A program made the translations under genes and the position numbers. A stretch of 64,000 bases of DNA from a virus. The stretch lies in the IMG/VR virus record IMGVR_UViG_3300008450_000020, positions 1 to 64,000 of that record; one strand, given 5' to 3'. Below are positions 49,589 to 60,422 of this stretch, piece by piece. The notes under the pieces were generated by a model that did no database searches, had not been told where the DNA came from, and was given only the letters and a program-made list of their open reading frames with translations. Each line of letters starts with the position of its first letter. The first letter of the stretch is position 1.

Positions 49589-52500
49589 ATGGATATTTCT
49601 CGTTTAGGCCAATTAATGACCCTTCAAGACTCTTTCAATAAAACTCAAAGAGAGAAAACGAGAGGTAAATTAGGGCAGCTAGATGAAGCAAGTGCAACTA
49701 AGCTAGCGGCATTACAGTACACCATCGATAAAAATAATGAAGAAGTGTCTGCATATAAGAATACATGGGCAGCCGGTGTACAAGGTGCTTTAGGATTAGA
49801 ACAAAAGAGATCTGGTGCTTTATATCAAGCGATTAACTTGCCAGCTACAGCACTGTATGCATTATCTGACAAGGGTATTGGTAATGCTGTAACCAGCACA
49901 ATGCAATCTGGAGATGTAATTAGCCCTGCTGAACGTGATGCTTACAATCGTGAATTAGCAGGTAAAGCTACCCCTGAAGATACTGCTTTATTGAATTCTT
50001 CTGACAAAATAGCATTAGGAGGTATGATTGACCATGTCACTAAAATGCCTATTCATCAGCCTATCTCAGGCACTGTTAGAGATAAAATCAAAATTGATTT
50101 AGGGGTAAAAGAGTCATCTAAAAAAGTTACAGACTTTTTTGATATTAAATCTATTCGTGATACTGCAGACCAAGAGGCATTCAGAGCAGGCATTACTGAA
50201 AATTTTGATCTCGGTTGGGATAAAGTTAAAAAAGGGTTTAGTCAAGATTCCAAAGCATCTACTTGGGAAAAAACTAAAGATATTTTTTCTGGTTTAGATC
50301 AGATTGTTTCAGATGTTGGGTCAAGTGCTGCTAACAATAAGATGGGTATTGTAAGTTACGCAGCGGAAAACTTACACAACCTATTTCTACCTGCAGGTAT
50401 TAATGTTGCTTCCAATGCTGGGTATGCAAACAGAGAATACAGAGATGCTTACTTAGATAAATTGAAAACTACAGGGCAATTACCTAATGCCTCTGAACAA
50501 GCAGGTATGGTGGGTAATGCTGCTTTAGCCTTTGGCGTTGAATACATGGGTGATCATGTATTACGTAAGTTATCTGGTTTAGGTGGGAAAAAGATTATCA
50601 ATTCAATTGATGAAATCGTTCCTGCTACTGCTATACAAAAAGCTTTACGTGTTACTGGGGCTACTACAGGAAGTATGGCTTCTGAAGCAGGTACAGAAGG
50701 CTATCAAACTTACCTTGAGGAAAAGATCAAAGGTAAAGAAGCCTCTGCAAAACAGATCTTTGAAGGCGCTGTAATTGGCGCATTCTCTTCTGGTGGTATG
50801 ACTGCGCCTACAAGTATTGCAAGTAACTTTTTAGGCAAGTCTCCGGAACAACAATTAGAAGACCAATTCAAAGCCAATAAAGCAATGGATATTGAGACTG
50901 CTGTTCAGGCTAAAGATGTTTCTGCATTCATAGATCCAGCTTCTCCTAAATACGCTCCTGATACTGCTATGGTGGCATTGAGTGCATTGGTTCAATCTGC
51001 TGATATTACCCCAGAAGAGAAAGCTTCTTTTGTAGAACAAAGTAATGCCATTGCACAACAGATAGAAGATCAGAAAGTAGAGGTAGGTGCTAAGTTAAGT
51101 GGTGTTGGTATGACACCAGAACAAGTACAGGAAGCTGAAGCTAATATTCAAGATTACACTGCTGCACTTGCAACAATACCTGAAACTGAGACTCAGTTAA
51201 TTCAGGATATTAATAATCAAATTCAAGTAGAAACATTGAAGCTTGAGGCAGCATCATATTCTCAAGAACAGATAGATTCTTTGAATACAGAAGCTAAAGC
51301 ATTGTCTCGTATTAGTGAAGAAGTATCTTCTGCTAAAGCACAGATATCTTCTATAGCAGCTCCAATTGATACTGAGATCAATGTTGATGAAGCAATCAGT
51401 AATATTTCAACTGAACCAGCAAACGTATCCAAAGTAATTAACTTGTCTATGGCAAGTAGAGAAGCTTTATCTGATATGCAGGTAAGTCAATTAGAGCAGC
51501 TTGCAAATGACACTACATCTCCAATGACAGAAGGTGAGCGCACTTATTTTAAAGTGATGGCTACTACTCGTGCTTTAGAAAACTCACTAAAGACAGCTAA
51601 TCAAGTTAGTGAAGAAGTGCTTTATGGTAGCAAACCAAAAGCAAAGACTTACTTTAAAGGTACTACACAATATCGTGAAGAGATTGCTAATGCATTGAAG
51701 ACTGGTAGCCCAGAACTCGCTACTAAGCTTATTGGTTCATTAGAGACATTTGCTAAAGACCATGCTGAGAAAGCGCGTGTGTATGCTAAGGCGATGTCAC
51801 GAGGTCAAGAGCAAGGTGCTAATGTATCCATTACTCGTTACAACGGTAATTGGAAAATTGTACCTAATGGATACAAGCTTGAAGGTAAACAGAAAGCAGA
51901 AGCTTTGGTTGCAGCTAGTCCTAAGTTTCAAGAGAAGATCGCGCAAGAAAGTAATCTGATCAATAGTACATTAGGTGAGATGAAAGCTTTGGTCGGTGCT
52001 TATAGTAATCCTGGTTCAGTAAGTGTTGCCCCAGTTACTGAGACTGCCTCTGTTGTACCTACTCAAAGTATTGAACAAACTCCTTTAACAGGGAATACAG
52101 AAGTTATTCCAGAAGTTTTATTTCAAGATCAACTAGCGCAGCAAGAACAACAAGATGTACAACCTACTTTAGAAGGAATTCAAAATGAGTCTCAAGCCAT
52201 TGAAGCCAAGCAAACAGAAGCGCAAGGACAAGAATCAAAACAAACTACCGAAGGTAGTAATGTAAACCCAAGTTCAGAGATTTCTCTTGCAACCCAAGAT
52301 AATCCTTCTGAAGCAATACAAGACGGATCAAACATTCAAGAACCAAGCGTATCTGAGGGTGTCTCTACAGGCACGCCTACAGAAGCCCCAAACGAGGCTA
52401 CAGAGACTTCTTTGCCTACAGACGGTAAGTTATCCTACTTAGTTCCGGAAAGCTCTCTGGGAGCTTTAGGAGTGTCCCAAAGCCAAGGTAATAAAGCAGG

Positions 52501-55500
52501 TTCTGTACGTCCTTTGGTTGTGGTTAAAGATTTCCTGTCTAAATGGCTAGGAGGTGAGATTGACCCTGCTCAGTATTTGACAGAAGGAGCTTCCCAAAAC
52601 ATCACAGAAGCGCAGCAGAATACTTTGAATAGTGTTCGTACATTGCTTCCTAATTGGGTATCTGCAGTTGTCGATAACTTCCGTTACAACGAAAAAGCAA
52701 AGAATAATTTTGATGATTACACACAATTCTTTATTGATGAGAGCGGTGTATCTGAAGAGAACTTTGCTACTGCAATCGCATTTGCAGCTTACAGCTTTGT
52801 GAATATGCAGGCTAATCGTCCTTTAGTAAATAAACGTGAAACAGTCATTGAATTGTTTAAAGGTGAAATTGGTGTACTTACTCCAAAAGGAGAGAAGCTA
52901 TTAAACACATTGACTAATACTAAAGCAGAAGCAATTGATGCTATTGGTTCATTGGCTTATCGTGCATTAGGTTTAAAGATTACTGAAGATACACCAAGCA
53001 ATGTAGAGCCAATGATTAAAAGCGCATTAGGCGTACATGGTTTACTCTTGCTTGAGCGTAAAGGAATTGTTGAACGTATCAATTTGAAGCGTAAGACAAT
53101 TGAATCTGCTTTTGATCGTTCTGTTTTGAGCGCAAGAGTTCCTACAGATAAGCAAGTGTATGACAAGGAATCGGTAGTTGAATTTGTTCGTATGGTTTCT
53201 GTTTTAGATGACAAGAAACAAAAGACAATCACATCTATCGCTAAGTCGATTAAAGATAATAATGTTGAGAGCCGTGACATTGTTAATCGTTTATTTGGTG
53301 CTGAGAAACTAGGTGCAGTTGCATCTACTAAGCCGTATAAATATACTCAAGTAACTGCTAAACGACGTACATTAGGTATTCCTAATTCTCAACGTAAAGT
53401 GATTGAAGCTAATCATCAAATAGGTAGATATGTAAATCCAACGATGTTAGAAGCTATCAATGTATTCGGTAAAGAAGCTATTTTGCGTATGGCAGGATTT
53501 AAAGATATCGTTATTGATCGCGTACAAGCCATGGCTCGTGATAGTGTCATTGCTCAAAACGAAAATCTTGAATTGCAGTTGTCTCGGTTTATGGCGGCTA
53601 AGGATTTAGCTTTTAATCCTAATGCTGAATCAGATCAAGATACTTACAGCAATCCTTTATATGTGGCTCAAGAAGTATTAGGCAATCAACGTGCCGGTTA
53701 CTCTACGCTTGATCTAAATCAACAGACTTCAAAGATTGCTCGTGCTTCCCTATATCATAAAGAATGGGAATCTACAGTTGATATGAATGATATGGATCAA
53801 TTCTTTATTGCTGTAGCAAACGGAATTGGCATCAAGATTGATAATCAAAACAATGCTAAAACCATTGTTATATTAAAAGAAAAATTGACTAAAGATCGTC
53901 AATTGGCTTCAACAGTTACTTTATTACGTCAAGGGTTCTTTGAAGGTAAGCCTGTATTTGATCAAACCGGAAACGTAGAAACTGTAGTTCAGCAAGTAGC
54001 TAAAGAAGGAATCATGTCTCTTCCTTACTTATTAGCATTGGCTCAGTATGGGTACGCAAAGCAAACAGGACAAACATCATTCAAGGTTAATTTCCCTGTA
54101 GGTAGTGATGCTAAGAATAGTGGCCCAGCTCTCACCAATTTTTTCCTTGGTGCTGCTGATTATGACCGTCTTAACAAAACTGGATTCTACAGCACAGAAC
54201 AAGGACAAGCAGATCACTTTTCTCAGTACCGTGAGCAACCAGATAGTATGGATTTGTATGAAGATTTATTCTCTAAAGTAATTTCTACTATGTGGGGCAT
54301 GGCTTACAGTGCTAAACACCCATGGTTTAACAAAGCTGACTTGCAGAACATGCTAGTGATCACCGGTGAATTTAAAGATCGTAAAACAGGTAAGGTAACT
54401 AGCAAAGGACGTAACTATGCTAAGACTCCTACTACTGGTTTTAACTTTGGTTCCTCAGTACAGAAAGCTGTACAAGGTATGTATGAATACTTTTTAGAAG
54501 ACATCTCTAAGACGATAGAAGATATCGTTAAAGGGGATAATAAAGATGTCTCTTTAAAGAATTATTTAGCTGCTTTGAACAAGGCAATTGTGTTTGGTAA
54601 TAACAATCCTTTAGCGGAATATAAAGCTTCATTATTAGATTTGAATATGGATGAAGATGCTGCTTTGGATTTGGTATTAACCGATGATCAGTTAGCTGCT
54701 TTACAGTATGCGTTTATCCAGATGATAGGTAATCCTGCTACCTCTGCTATGTATGCTTACTATAAGACTTTCTTGGGGCGTAGAAACAAGTTAAGTGCAA
54801 CTATCAATTCTACTTTTGTTATTTATGATGAAGCCCGTAAAGCATTACATGTAGCTAAGCTTAAAGAATTGGTCGACGCAGGAACTATTCCTAAAAAAAC
54901 CTACTTGAATAAAGCCGGTGAAATTGTAGTGACTGAAGAACCTATGTTTGATTTGTCAGCAAATCAAATGAAGGAAATCGACAATACTCTGAAAGATTTG
55001 TTTCCTGCGGTGCATTCCTACATGAGCGCTCTGGAAAACAACCCAGATGCAAAAGTGTCTTTAGTGAAAAATGATAAAGCCCGTGAAAAGAGTTCTCCTT
55101 ACAAAGCCAAGGTACAGACTAAATACACGTTAACAAATGCACAGTATAAAGATTCTAAGCAATTGATTACAGATAGTTATGTTCCTAGCTTACAAGCACC
55201 TGGGGCAGGAGGCACACCTTACATCATTCACTCAAGTGAATCTTCAATCATGCATTTTGCACTGGCTCAGGTAGATGGTGCTTTAGGTGTCCATGATGAA
55301 GGTAACTCTGGTCTGAAAGATGCAGTAAAAATGTCACAATCTTTGAACCAAGGAGCAGCAGATGTATTGCTTAAGTATTCTCCATTAGGACAAACCGAAG
55401 CACTCTTAAATAACTCATTATTTAATTTTGCTAAGTTGATCCATGAAGGAAAGATCCCTAAAGAAACAGCAGATGCTGTGAATAAAGGATTGGCAGAAAT

Positions 55501-58500
55501 AGCACAACGATTGAATAAAGATGCTCCTATTACTTCTGGTTTCTCTGCAATGACCCAAGTGACTTTTAATAATACTTGGGATGGGGAATACCAACGTCTG
55601 AGTGTTTTAAAGGAGCTTAAGAGCGTAGATCATTATCCATTAGAGGGTGGACAATATGAAGTACCACAAGCTAATCGTGATTATGCAAAAGCAAAAATAG
55701 ATCAACTTAAGAAACGTACTAAACTTTCTGGACGTACTAAAGAAGTAAACAGATACTTAAACGATCTGACTAAAGAATCACAAAAAACATTAGTAACTAC
55801 AGAACAGTTGAAGACAAAGATGTGGGAAATTATTCGTGCATTTAAAAGCGGAGAAGTTACACAGCAAGAATATGAAATTGCTAGGGAAGCTTTGATTAAT
55901 CAAAATTCTGGTTTTGAAAATGTGCTTAATGAAGACATGGCGCAAGGTATTAAAGATCTGAATGACTTCATTAATCAAGATGTTGAGCTTGCTCGTGCAG
56001 TGGCTATTGCATTTAATCAAGAAGAAATTTCAGGTAAATTATCTATTCCTACAAAGGAGGATACCGGCACATCTCCTGTAAAGCAGGATCAGGAATTGGT
56101 TGACTTTTTAGAAGCAAACAAGGAAACAACCACAACTGAAGTGAAAGCAAAGTTAAAAGAAATTCTCTCCAAGAAAAAAGGAAATGAATTTTTATTAGCT
56201 CTGTTAGATAAGCTGACTGCAAATGTAAAGGTGATTTATGCAGAACCAGGAACTCCGGTATTAGAGAATCCTTTGGTTCCTTCTCGTGGATGGTTTATCA
56301 CTAAGCATAATCAAGAAGCTATTTATATTACTTCTGCTGATCAAAAACACTCTGGCATTACTGCAGAGGTATTGGTACATGAAATGCTTCATGCAAATCT
56401 TGCTTATTTAATCCAAACAACCAAAGCACAGCAAATCAAAAATCCAAACTACACAAGTTTGACTCTTGATTTGATTAAGGATCTAGAAGCTTTATTTGAG
56501 CAAGCAAAGCAACAAGAAACTTTTGAAGTATTTGCTAATGAAGTAAACAGCTTAGATGAGTTCATTTCTTATGGTTTAACGAATCAAGAATTTATTGATG
56601 CTGTAATGTCTAACGTAACTTTTGAAAGCACACAGAAAGACAATGCATTAGTTAAGCAAACTTTAGTACAAAAATTCATCGATACACTGGTGAAAATATT
56701 CTTTAGAAAATCTGATGCAACAGCTAATGCAGGCATGACTACGCTCATTACTAATGTATCTGGTTTGCTTCAAATAGTTGCTGATGTAAATGAAGAGTCT
56801 GCAGAAGATATCAATCTTTCTATGGCTGCTAAGCAACGCAGAAAAATCTACAATTACACTACTTTGGATATCTTCTCTGCTTTGGAGAATTTTGGTAATA
56901 CAAAGGTTTCTAGTGCGTTCCAAGTACGGATGAATAATGTTCTTTCTTCTATCGTAGGAAAAGTGCTTACTCCTTCTGGATCATTAGGTGAATCTTTAAT
57001 GAAGAATCAACCTATTGGTCCAGTGAATGTATGGATGCGTGCTTTGAATACCGGTAAAGCTGCATTAGCTTATGAAGCACACAAAGCAACATTCCCAGTT
57101 TCACACCAAGAATTATTTGTTATGGAACAGGTAGAAGCTGCTTTTGAGGAAGCATCTAAAGTACAAGCAAACGATGGCAGCATTGTTATGCGTGAACTTG
57201 AGTACGTATATAACCGGGCTGAAGGTTTATTGAAAGTTGAAGATTTCTTAGAAGATCAAGTAAATCCTACTGCTCAAGATAAAGCACGCGCACGGGAGTA
57301 CTATGACTTTTTATTCAAACTTACTCCAGATGCTAATGGTGTATCCCATCACTTGAGTAGATTTGCTGCTGCTGTATTAGGTAATGAGAAGATCAATTCT
57401 GTATTGGATATCCGTGGTGATTTACAAGATCAGGATACTTATGGTCTAACTTTTGCTGAAAAGATCCAACGTCTTTTTGAACGTGCATTAAGTATGTTCA
57501 CTGGTTTGATCACGAAGTCAAAACGTGATGATCCTTTGAATGTTCGTGTAGAAGCCTTGGTTTCTCGCTTAGTAGATATCGAGGCTAAGCGTAAATCATC
57601 CTTGTTACATCAAAATAAGATTGAAGCTACTTTAGGCATCCCAGATGACCTCGCACAGAAAGGTGCAATGGGAATCAAGGAAGCATTAAACAAACTCTCT
57701 AAAACATCTATGATCACAAATAGTAAGTTTGCTGCTATCCGTGCTTCAGGGCAGTTTGCAGAGCTATTGGCGAATGATCGTGTAAAGAATGCTGTGGACG
57801 GTTTAACGGTGATTAGAGATCAATTGGTAGATGGTAAGCATGGATTTATCATGCAGCTTGTCGACACGGTTAAAGGCCCTGCAAATTGGGCGCAAGCACT
57901 GTTGCGGCATAACAAGCATCTTCAGAACTTAAAAGTAACAATGAAGAACCAAACAGCAAAGAATGTACTGAGCAGTTTTGTTAATGAAGGGAAAGATTTA
58001 ACAGACAACGATAAGGCTACTATTACTCAAGTATTTTTGCGTACCGGTGCTCATCATTTATTTGATAAATTTGGCATTTCCGGAATCTATGAATTACTCA
58101 CAGATTCTACAAAATTGAATAATGAAATCTCTGCTTTAGAAACTTTATTAAATCAATTTGATTTGCCTGGGACTAAATACAAAACCAGTGAGTATTACAA
58201 GATGCAAGCTAGTTCTTTGGCTTCCTATAAACTTACAGGAGTAAATACTTTGAGTGGTGGTTTGTTATTGAATGCACATAACATTGCTTTCAAAGCTGGG
58301 TCACCAATTCAAGGCGTAACAACTGCGCAAGCTGATCAAGCAATTCCTATGTTGGAATCCTTGATTACTTTGTATGGCTTACGTATGTCAACTGAGAAAG
58401 CAGATGCTGCGCGTATCCTTAAAACTGAAATGGATCGTAATGGTTTGAATGGTGTAGAGGTTGTATTGCTTTACCATAAAAAATTCGATAAGGACTCTCG

Positions 58501-60376
58501 TGAAACTTTGTTCAAGAATAATCCTTATTCAATGATTCATGGTTATGTGCCGGATATTCTAAATCCTAATACAACACACGCAGAAGCGATTGTAGGTAGC
58601 CCACAAGCACAGATGCTACGTGACATGGGTTACGAACAGAAAGATATGGTAGGTGCTGATAAAACAGATCCTGAACAAGCCAAGAAAGCTATGTTTGTAT
58701 TGCGCGATGGTGCTCCATTACCATGGGTTACTACATCAACAGATCTTGCTGATAACCATAGTAAAGGACATACATTATTCAATGGTTTCACAAACACAAA
58801 TCATTCTATAGGTATGAATAATGCCGCTGAGTTAGCACGTATTAACAAACTTAAAGAAAGAGATATTGTATTGATGCATCAAGGCATCTTTGTTAATAAG
58901 AAGCCAGATGAATCTTTTATGGTTCCAATCGTTAATTCCAAAGGTCAATTTGCTGACTGGAGATATGTGATGAACGATAAAACACGTAATGATGTTTTAG
59001 AACGTGATAATCGTATGGAAGAAATATTAGGTGTAATGGCTGCTGAATTGTTTAGTAAGGTAAATGTCAAAGGACAAAACACTAATGTAGTTAACGCACT
59101 CAAAGAAGATTACGATAATTACTTTACCAAGATTCCATCATCATTCTTACGTATTTCTGCTACAAGTTCTGATCCAGAATTGAGAGAAATTTGGGCATTG
59201 CTTCCTGATGCTATGAAGCAAGATGCTATAAAGACTTTTGGTGGTAGAGAGTTAATGATTCGTAATGAATTACTTACTCCTATATTTGGATACCGTAAGA
59301 AGTCATTGAGTACTTTATTCAATAAAGAACAAAAGAAAGCACATGAATTAGCAATCACAATTACTGTTGAAAAGATCTTGTATTTGTATGCTCGCACTAA
59401 GTTGGGTAAATCTATGCTTGCTGCAGAAGAGTACACAAAACAAGCTGCAATTAAAGTCCGTAGAGCAGAAAATATCTGGAAGACTTTAGTTGATATTACC
59501 AAGGATATTATTGTTATTCGTACTGGTTTTGTTTTGTTAGATAACGTGAAGAGTAATATTTCTCAATTGATGATTAAAGGAATTCCTGTATCTAGTATTG
59601 CTAAATACCATCATGTTGCTTCTGTTAGTTTACGTAATTGGGAAGAAGACACAGAGCGATTGAATTTGTTAAAAACAAATTTAGCTGCTGGGTACACTCA
59701 GGGTAAGAACGCTGAAATGCAGAGAGAGATAATTAAATTAGAGAATTCACTTGCTCGTAATCCAATTAAAGATTTGATCGATGGGGGCTTGATGCCAGCT
59801 ATCGTTGAAGATGTAGGATTGGAAGAAGACAAGTATTCTCAGAAAACTCTGTTTGCTAAGAAGGCAGAGCCTTATGTCAGTAAAGTTCCTGTAGGTATTC
59901 GTAATGCTGTAAAGGTAGTTACGATGTCTCGCGGTACTACAATACATAATGCAATGACTACTGCTACTCGATATTCTGATTTCTTGGCTCGATACACTAT
60001 GTATCAAGAGTTGGTAAGTCGTAAGACAAATCCAATGACCAAGGAAGAAGCGATTCAAGAAGCTAGTGAATCTTTTGTGAACTATGACTTACCTATGCCG
60101 GCATATTTGCAGTATACAGACGATATGGGGATCACAATGTTTACTAAATATTTCTTACAGATTCAAAGGGTGTTGTTTAAGATGAGTAAAGAAAACCCAG
60201 GTAGAGTTTTACTGGCTTATTCTTTAGGAGAGTATTTCAATTCTTCTGGAGTAGTTACTCAAGCATCAGTATTCAATCACATGTTTAATAATCCGTTTAA
60301 CACTGGGCCATTACAATTACCTGGTGCTGTGGATGAGATTGCTACTGTAGCTGCTGCAACTTCAATAGTTAAATAA
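49589..60376 (+). CDS. Giant virion RNA polymerase with internal metallopeptidase-like domain (N4 gp50-like)
   Basis: A 3,595-residue protein. Residues 1-620 and 2410-3595 are helical flanks; a Ser/Thr/Glu/Gln linker spans about 820-950. The T7-family core is at about 950-2020. R1368 with LNQQ nine residues on matches the position of DxxGR. Motif A is VGSDAKNSGPA (D1507). Motif B is RNYAKTPTTGFNFGS (R1608, K1612, F1620, where Tyr is usual). Motif C is VHDEG (H1902, D1903). Spacing agrees with N4 vRNAP as I recall it. A further site VHEMLH (H2264, E2265, H2268) with LDEFISYGLTN (E2324) looks like a zinc peptidase. INLSMA occurs at 617-622 and 2408-2413. It is packaged in the virion and transcribes the early genes after injection. 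Confidence 0.93.
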   Translation: MDISRLGQLMTLQDSFNKTQREKTRGKLGQLDEASATKLAALQYTIDKNNEEVSAYKNTWAAGVQGALGLEQKRSGALYQAINLPATALYALSDKGIGNAVTSTMQSGDVISPAERDAYNRELAGKATPEDTALLNSSDKIALGGMIDHVTKMPIHQPISGTVRDKIKIDLGVKESSKKVTDFFDIKSIRDTADQEAFRAGITENFDLGWDKVKKGFSQDSKASTWEKTKDIFSGLDQIVSDVGSSAANNKMGIVSYAAENLHNLFLPAGINVASNAGYANREYRDAYLDKLKTTGQLPNASEQAGMVGNAALAFGVEYMGDHVLRKLSGLGGKKIINSIDEIVPATAIQKALRVTGATTGSMASEAGTEGYQTYLEEKIKGKEASAKQIFEGAVIGAFSSGGMTAPTSIASNFLGKSPEQQLEDQFKANKAMDIETAVQAKDVSAFIDPASPKYAPDTAMVALSALVQSADITPEEKASFVEQSNAIAQQIEDQKVEVGAKLSGVGMTPEQVQEAEANIQDYTAALATIPETETQLIQDINNQIQVETLKLEAASYSQEQIDSLNTEAKALSRISEEVSSAKAQISSIAAPIDTEINVDEAISNISTEPANVSKVINLSMASREALSDMQVSQLEQLANDTTSPMTEGERTYFKVMATTRALENSLKTANQVSEEVLYGSKPKAKTYFKGTTQYREEIANALKTGSPELATKLIGSLETFAKDHAEKARVYAKAMSRGQEQGANVSITRYNGNWKIVPNGYKLEGKQKAEALVAASPKFQEKIAQESNLINSTLGEMKALVGAYSNPGSVSVAPVTETASVVPTQSIEQTPLTGNTEVIPEVLFQDQLAQQEQQDVQPTLEGIQNESQAIEAKQTEAQGQESKQTTEGSNVNPSSEISLATQDNPSEAIQDGSNIQEPSVSEGVSTGTPTEAPNEATETSLPTDGKLSYLVPESSLGALGVSQSQGNKAGSVRPLVVVKDFLSKWLGGEIDPAQYLTEGASQNITEAQQNTLNSVRTLLPNWVSAVVDNFRYNEKAKNNFDDYTQFFIDESGVSEENFATAIAFAAYSFVNMQANRPLVNKRETVIELFKGEIGVLTPKGEKLLNTLTNTKAEAIDAIGSLAYRALGLKITEDTPSNVEPMIKSALGVHGLLLLERKGIVERINLKRKTIESAFDRSVLSARVPTDKQVYDKESVVEFVRMVSVLDDKKQKTITSIAKSIKDNNVESRDIVNRLFGAEKLGAVASTKPYKYTQVTAKRRTLGIPNSQRKVIEANHQIGRYVNPTMLEAINVFGKEAILRMAGFKDIVIDRVQAMARDSVIAQNENLELQLSRFMAAKDLAFNPNAESDQDTYSNPLYVAQEVLGNQRAGYSTLDLNQQTSKIARASLYHKEWESTVDMNDMDQFFIAVANGIGIKIDNQNNAKTIVILKEKLTKDRQLASTVTLLRQGFFEGKPVFDQTGNVETVVQQVAKEGIMSLPYLLALAQYGYAKQTGQTSFKVNFPVGSDAKNSGPALTNFFLGAADYDRLNKTGFYSTEQGQADHFSQYREQPDSMDLYEDLFSKVISTMWGMAYSAKHPWFNKADLQNMLVITGEFKDRKTGKVTSKGRNYAKTPTTGFNFGSSVQKAVQGMYEYFLEDISKTIEDIVKGDNKDVSLKNYLAALNKAIVFGNNNPLAEYKASLLDLNMDEDAALDLVLTDDQLAALQYAFIQMIGNPATSAMYAYYKTFLGRRNKLSATINSTFVIYDEARKALHVAKLKELVDAGTIPKKTYLNKAGEIVVTEEPMFDLSANQMKEIDNTLKDLFPAVHSYMSALENNPDAKVSLVKNDKAREKSSPYKAKVQTKYTLTNAQYKDSKQLITDSYVPSLQAPGAGGTPYIIHSSESSIMHFALAQVDGALGVHDEGNSGLKDAVKMSQSLNQGAADVLLKYSPLGQTEALLNNSLFNFAKLIHEGKIPKETADAVNKGLAEIAQRLNKDAPITSGFSAMTQVTFNNTWDGEYQRLSVLKELKSVDHYPLEGGQYEVPQANRDYAKAKIDQLKKRTKLSGRTKEVNRYLNDLTKESQKTLVTTEQLKTKMWEIIRAFKSGEVTQQEYEIAREALINQNSGFENVLNEDMAQGIKDLNDFINQDVELARAVAIAFNQEEISGKLSIPTKEDTGTSPVKQDQELVDFLEANKETTTTEVKAKLKEILSKKKGNEFLLALLDKLTANVKVIYAEPGTPVLENPLVPSRGWFITKHNQEAIYITSADQKHSGITAEVLVHEMLHANLAYLIQTTKAQQIKNPNYTSLTLDLIKDLEALFEQAKQQETFEVFANEVNSLDEFISYGLTNQEFIDAVMSNVTFESTQKDNALVKQTLVQKFIDTLVKIFFRKSDATANAGMTTLITNVSGLLQIVADVNEESAEDINLSMAAKQRRKIYNYTTLDIFSALENFGNTKVSSAFQVRMNNVLSSIVGKVLTPSGSLGESLMKNQPIGPVNVWMRALNTGKAALAYEAHKATFPVSHQELFVMEQVEAAFEEASKVQANDGSIVMRELEYVYNRAEGLLKVEDFLEDQVNPTAQDKARAREYYDFLFKLTPDANGVSHHLSRFAAAVLGNEKINSVLDIRGDLQDQDTYGLTFAEKIQRLFERALSMFTGLITKSKRDDPLNVRVEALVSRLVDIEAKRKSSLLHQNKIEATLGIPDDLAQKGAMGIKEALNKLSKTSMITNSKFAAIRASGQFAELLANDRVKNAVDGLTVIRDQLVDGKHGFIMQLVDTVKGPANWAQALLRHNKHLQNLKVTMKNQTAKNVLSSFVNEGKDLTDNDKATITQVFLRTGAHHLFDKFGISGIYELLTDSTKLNNEISALETLLNQFDLPGTKYKTSEYYKMQASSLASYKLTGVNTLSGGLLLNAHNIAFKAGSPIQGVTTAQADQAIPMLESLITLYGLRMSTEKADAARILKTEMDRNGLNGVEVVLLYHKKFDKDSRETLFKNNPYSMIHGYVPDILNPNTTHAEAIVGSPQAQMLRDMGYEQKDMVGADKTDPEQAKKAMFVLRDGAPLPWVTTSTDLADNHSKGHTLFNGFTNTNHSIGMNNAAELARINKLKERDIVLMHQGIFVNKKPDESFMVPIVNSKGQFADWRYVMNDKTRNDVLERDNRMEEILGVMAAELFSKVNVKGQNTNVVNALKEDYDNYFTKIPSSFLRISATSSDPELREIWALLPDAMKQDAIKTFGGRELMIRNELLTPIFGYRKKSLSTLFNKEQKKAHELAITITVEKILYLYARTKLGKSMLAAEEYTKQAAIKVRRAENIWKTLVDITKDIIVIRTGFVLLDNVKSNISQLMIKGIPVSSIAKYHHVASVSLRNWEEDTERLNLLKTNLAAGYTQGKNAEMQREIIKLENSLARNPIKDLIDGGLMPAIVEDVGLEEDKYSQKTLFAKKAEPYVSKVPVGIRNAVKVVTMSRGTTIHNAMTTATRYSDFLARYTMYQELVSRKTNPMTKEEAIQEASESFVNYDLPMPAYLQYTDDMGITMFTKYFLQIQRVLFKMSKENPGRVLLAYSLGEYFNSSGVVTQASVFNHMFNNPFNTGPLQLPGAVDEIATVAAATSIVK

Positions 60377-60380
60377 AAGA

Positions 60381-60416
60381 AAAAAGGCTTACTCGGTAAT
60401 CTGAGTAAGCCTTTAA
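60381..60416. terminator. Bidirectional terminator between late and replication genes
   Basis: AAGGCTTACTC / GAGTAAGCCTT with a 6-base loop. The - strand has TTTTTTCTTTTATTT after it; the + strand has TTTAATC. It serves the convergent vRNAP and replication units. Confidence 0.88.
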
Positions 60417-60422
60417 TCAACA

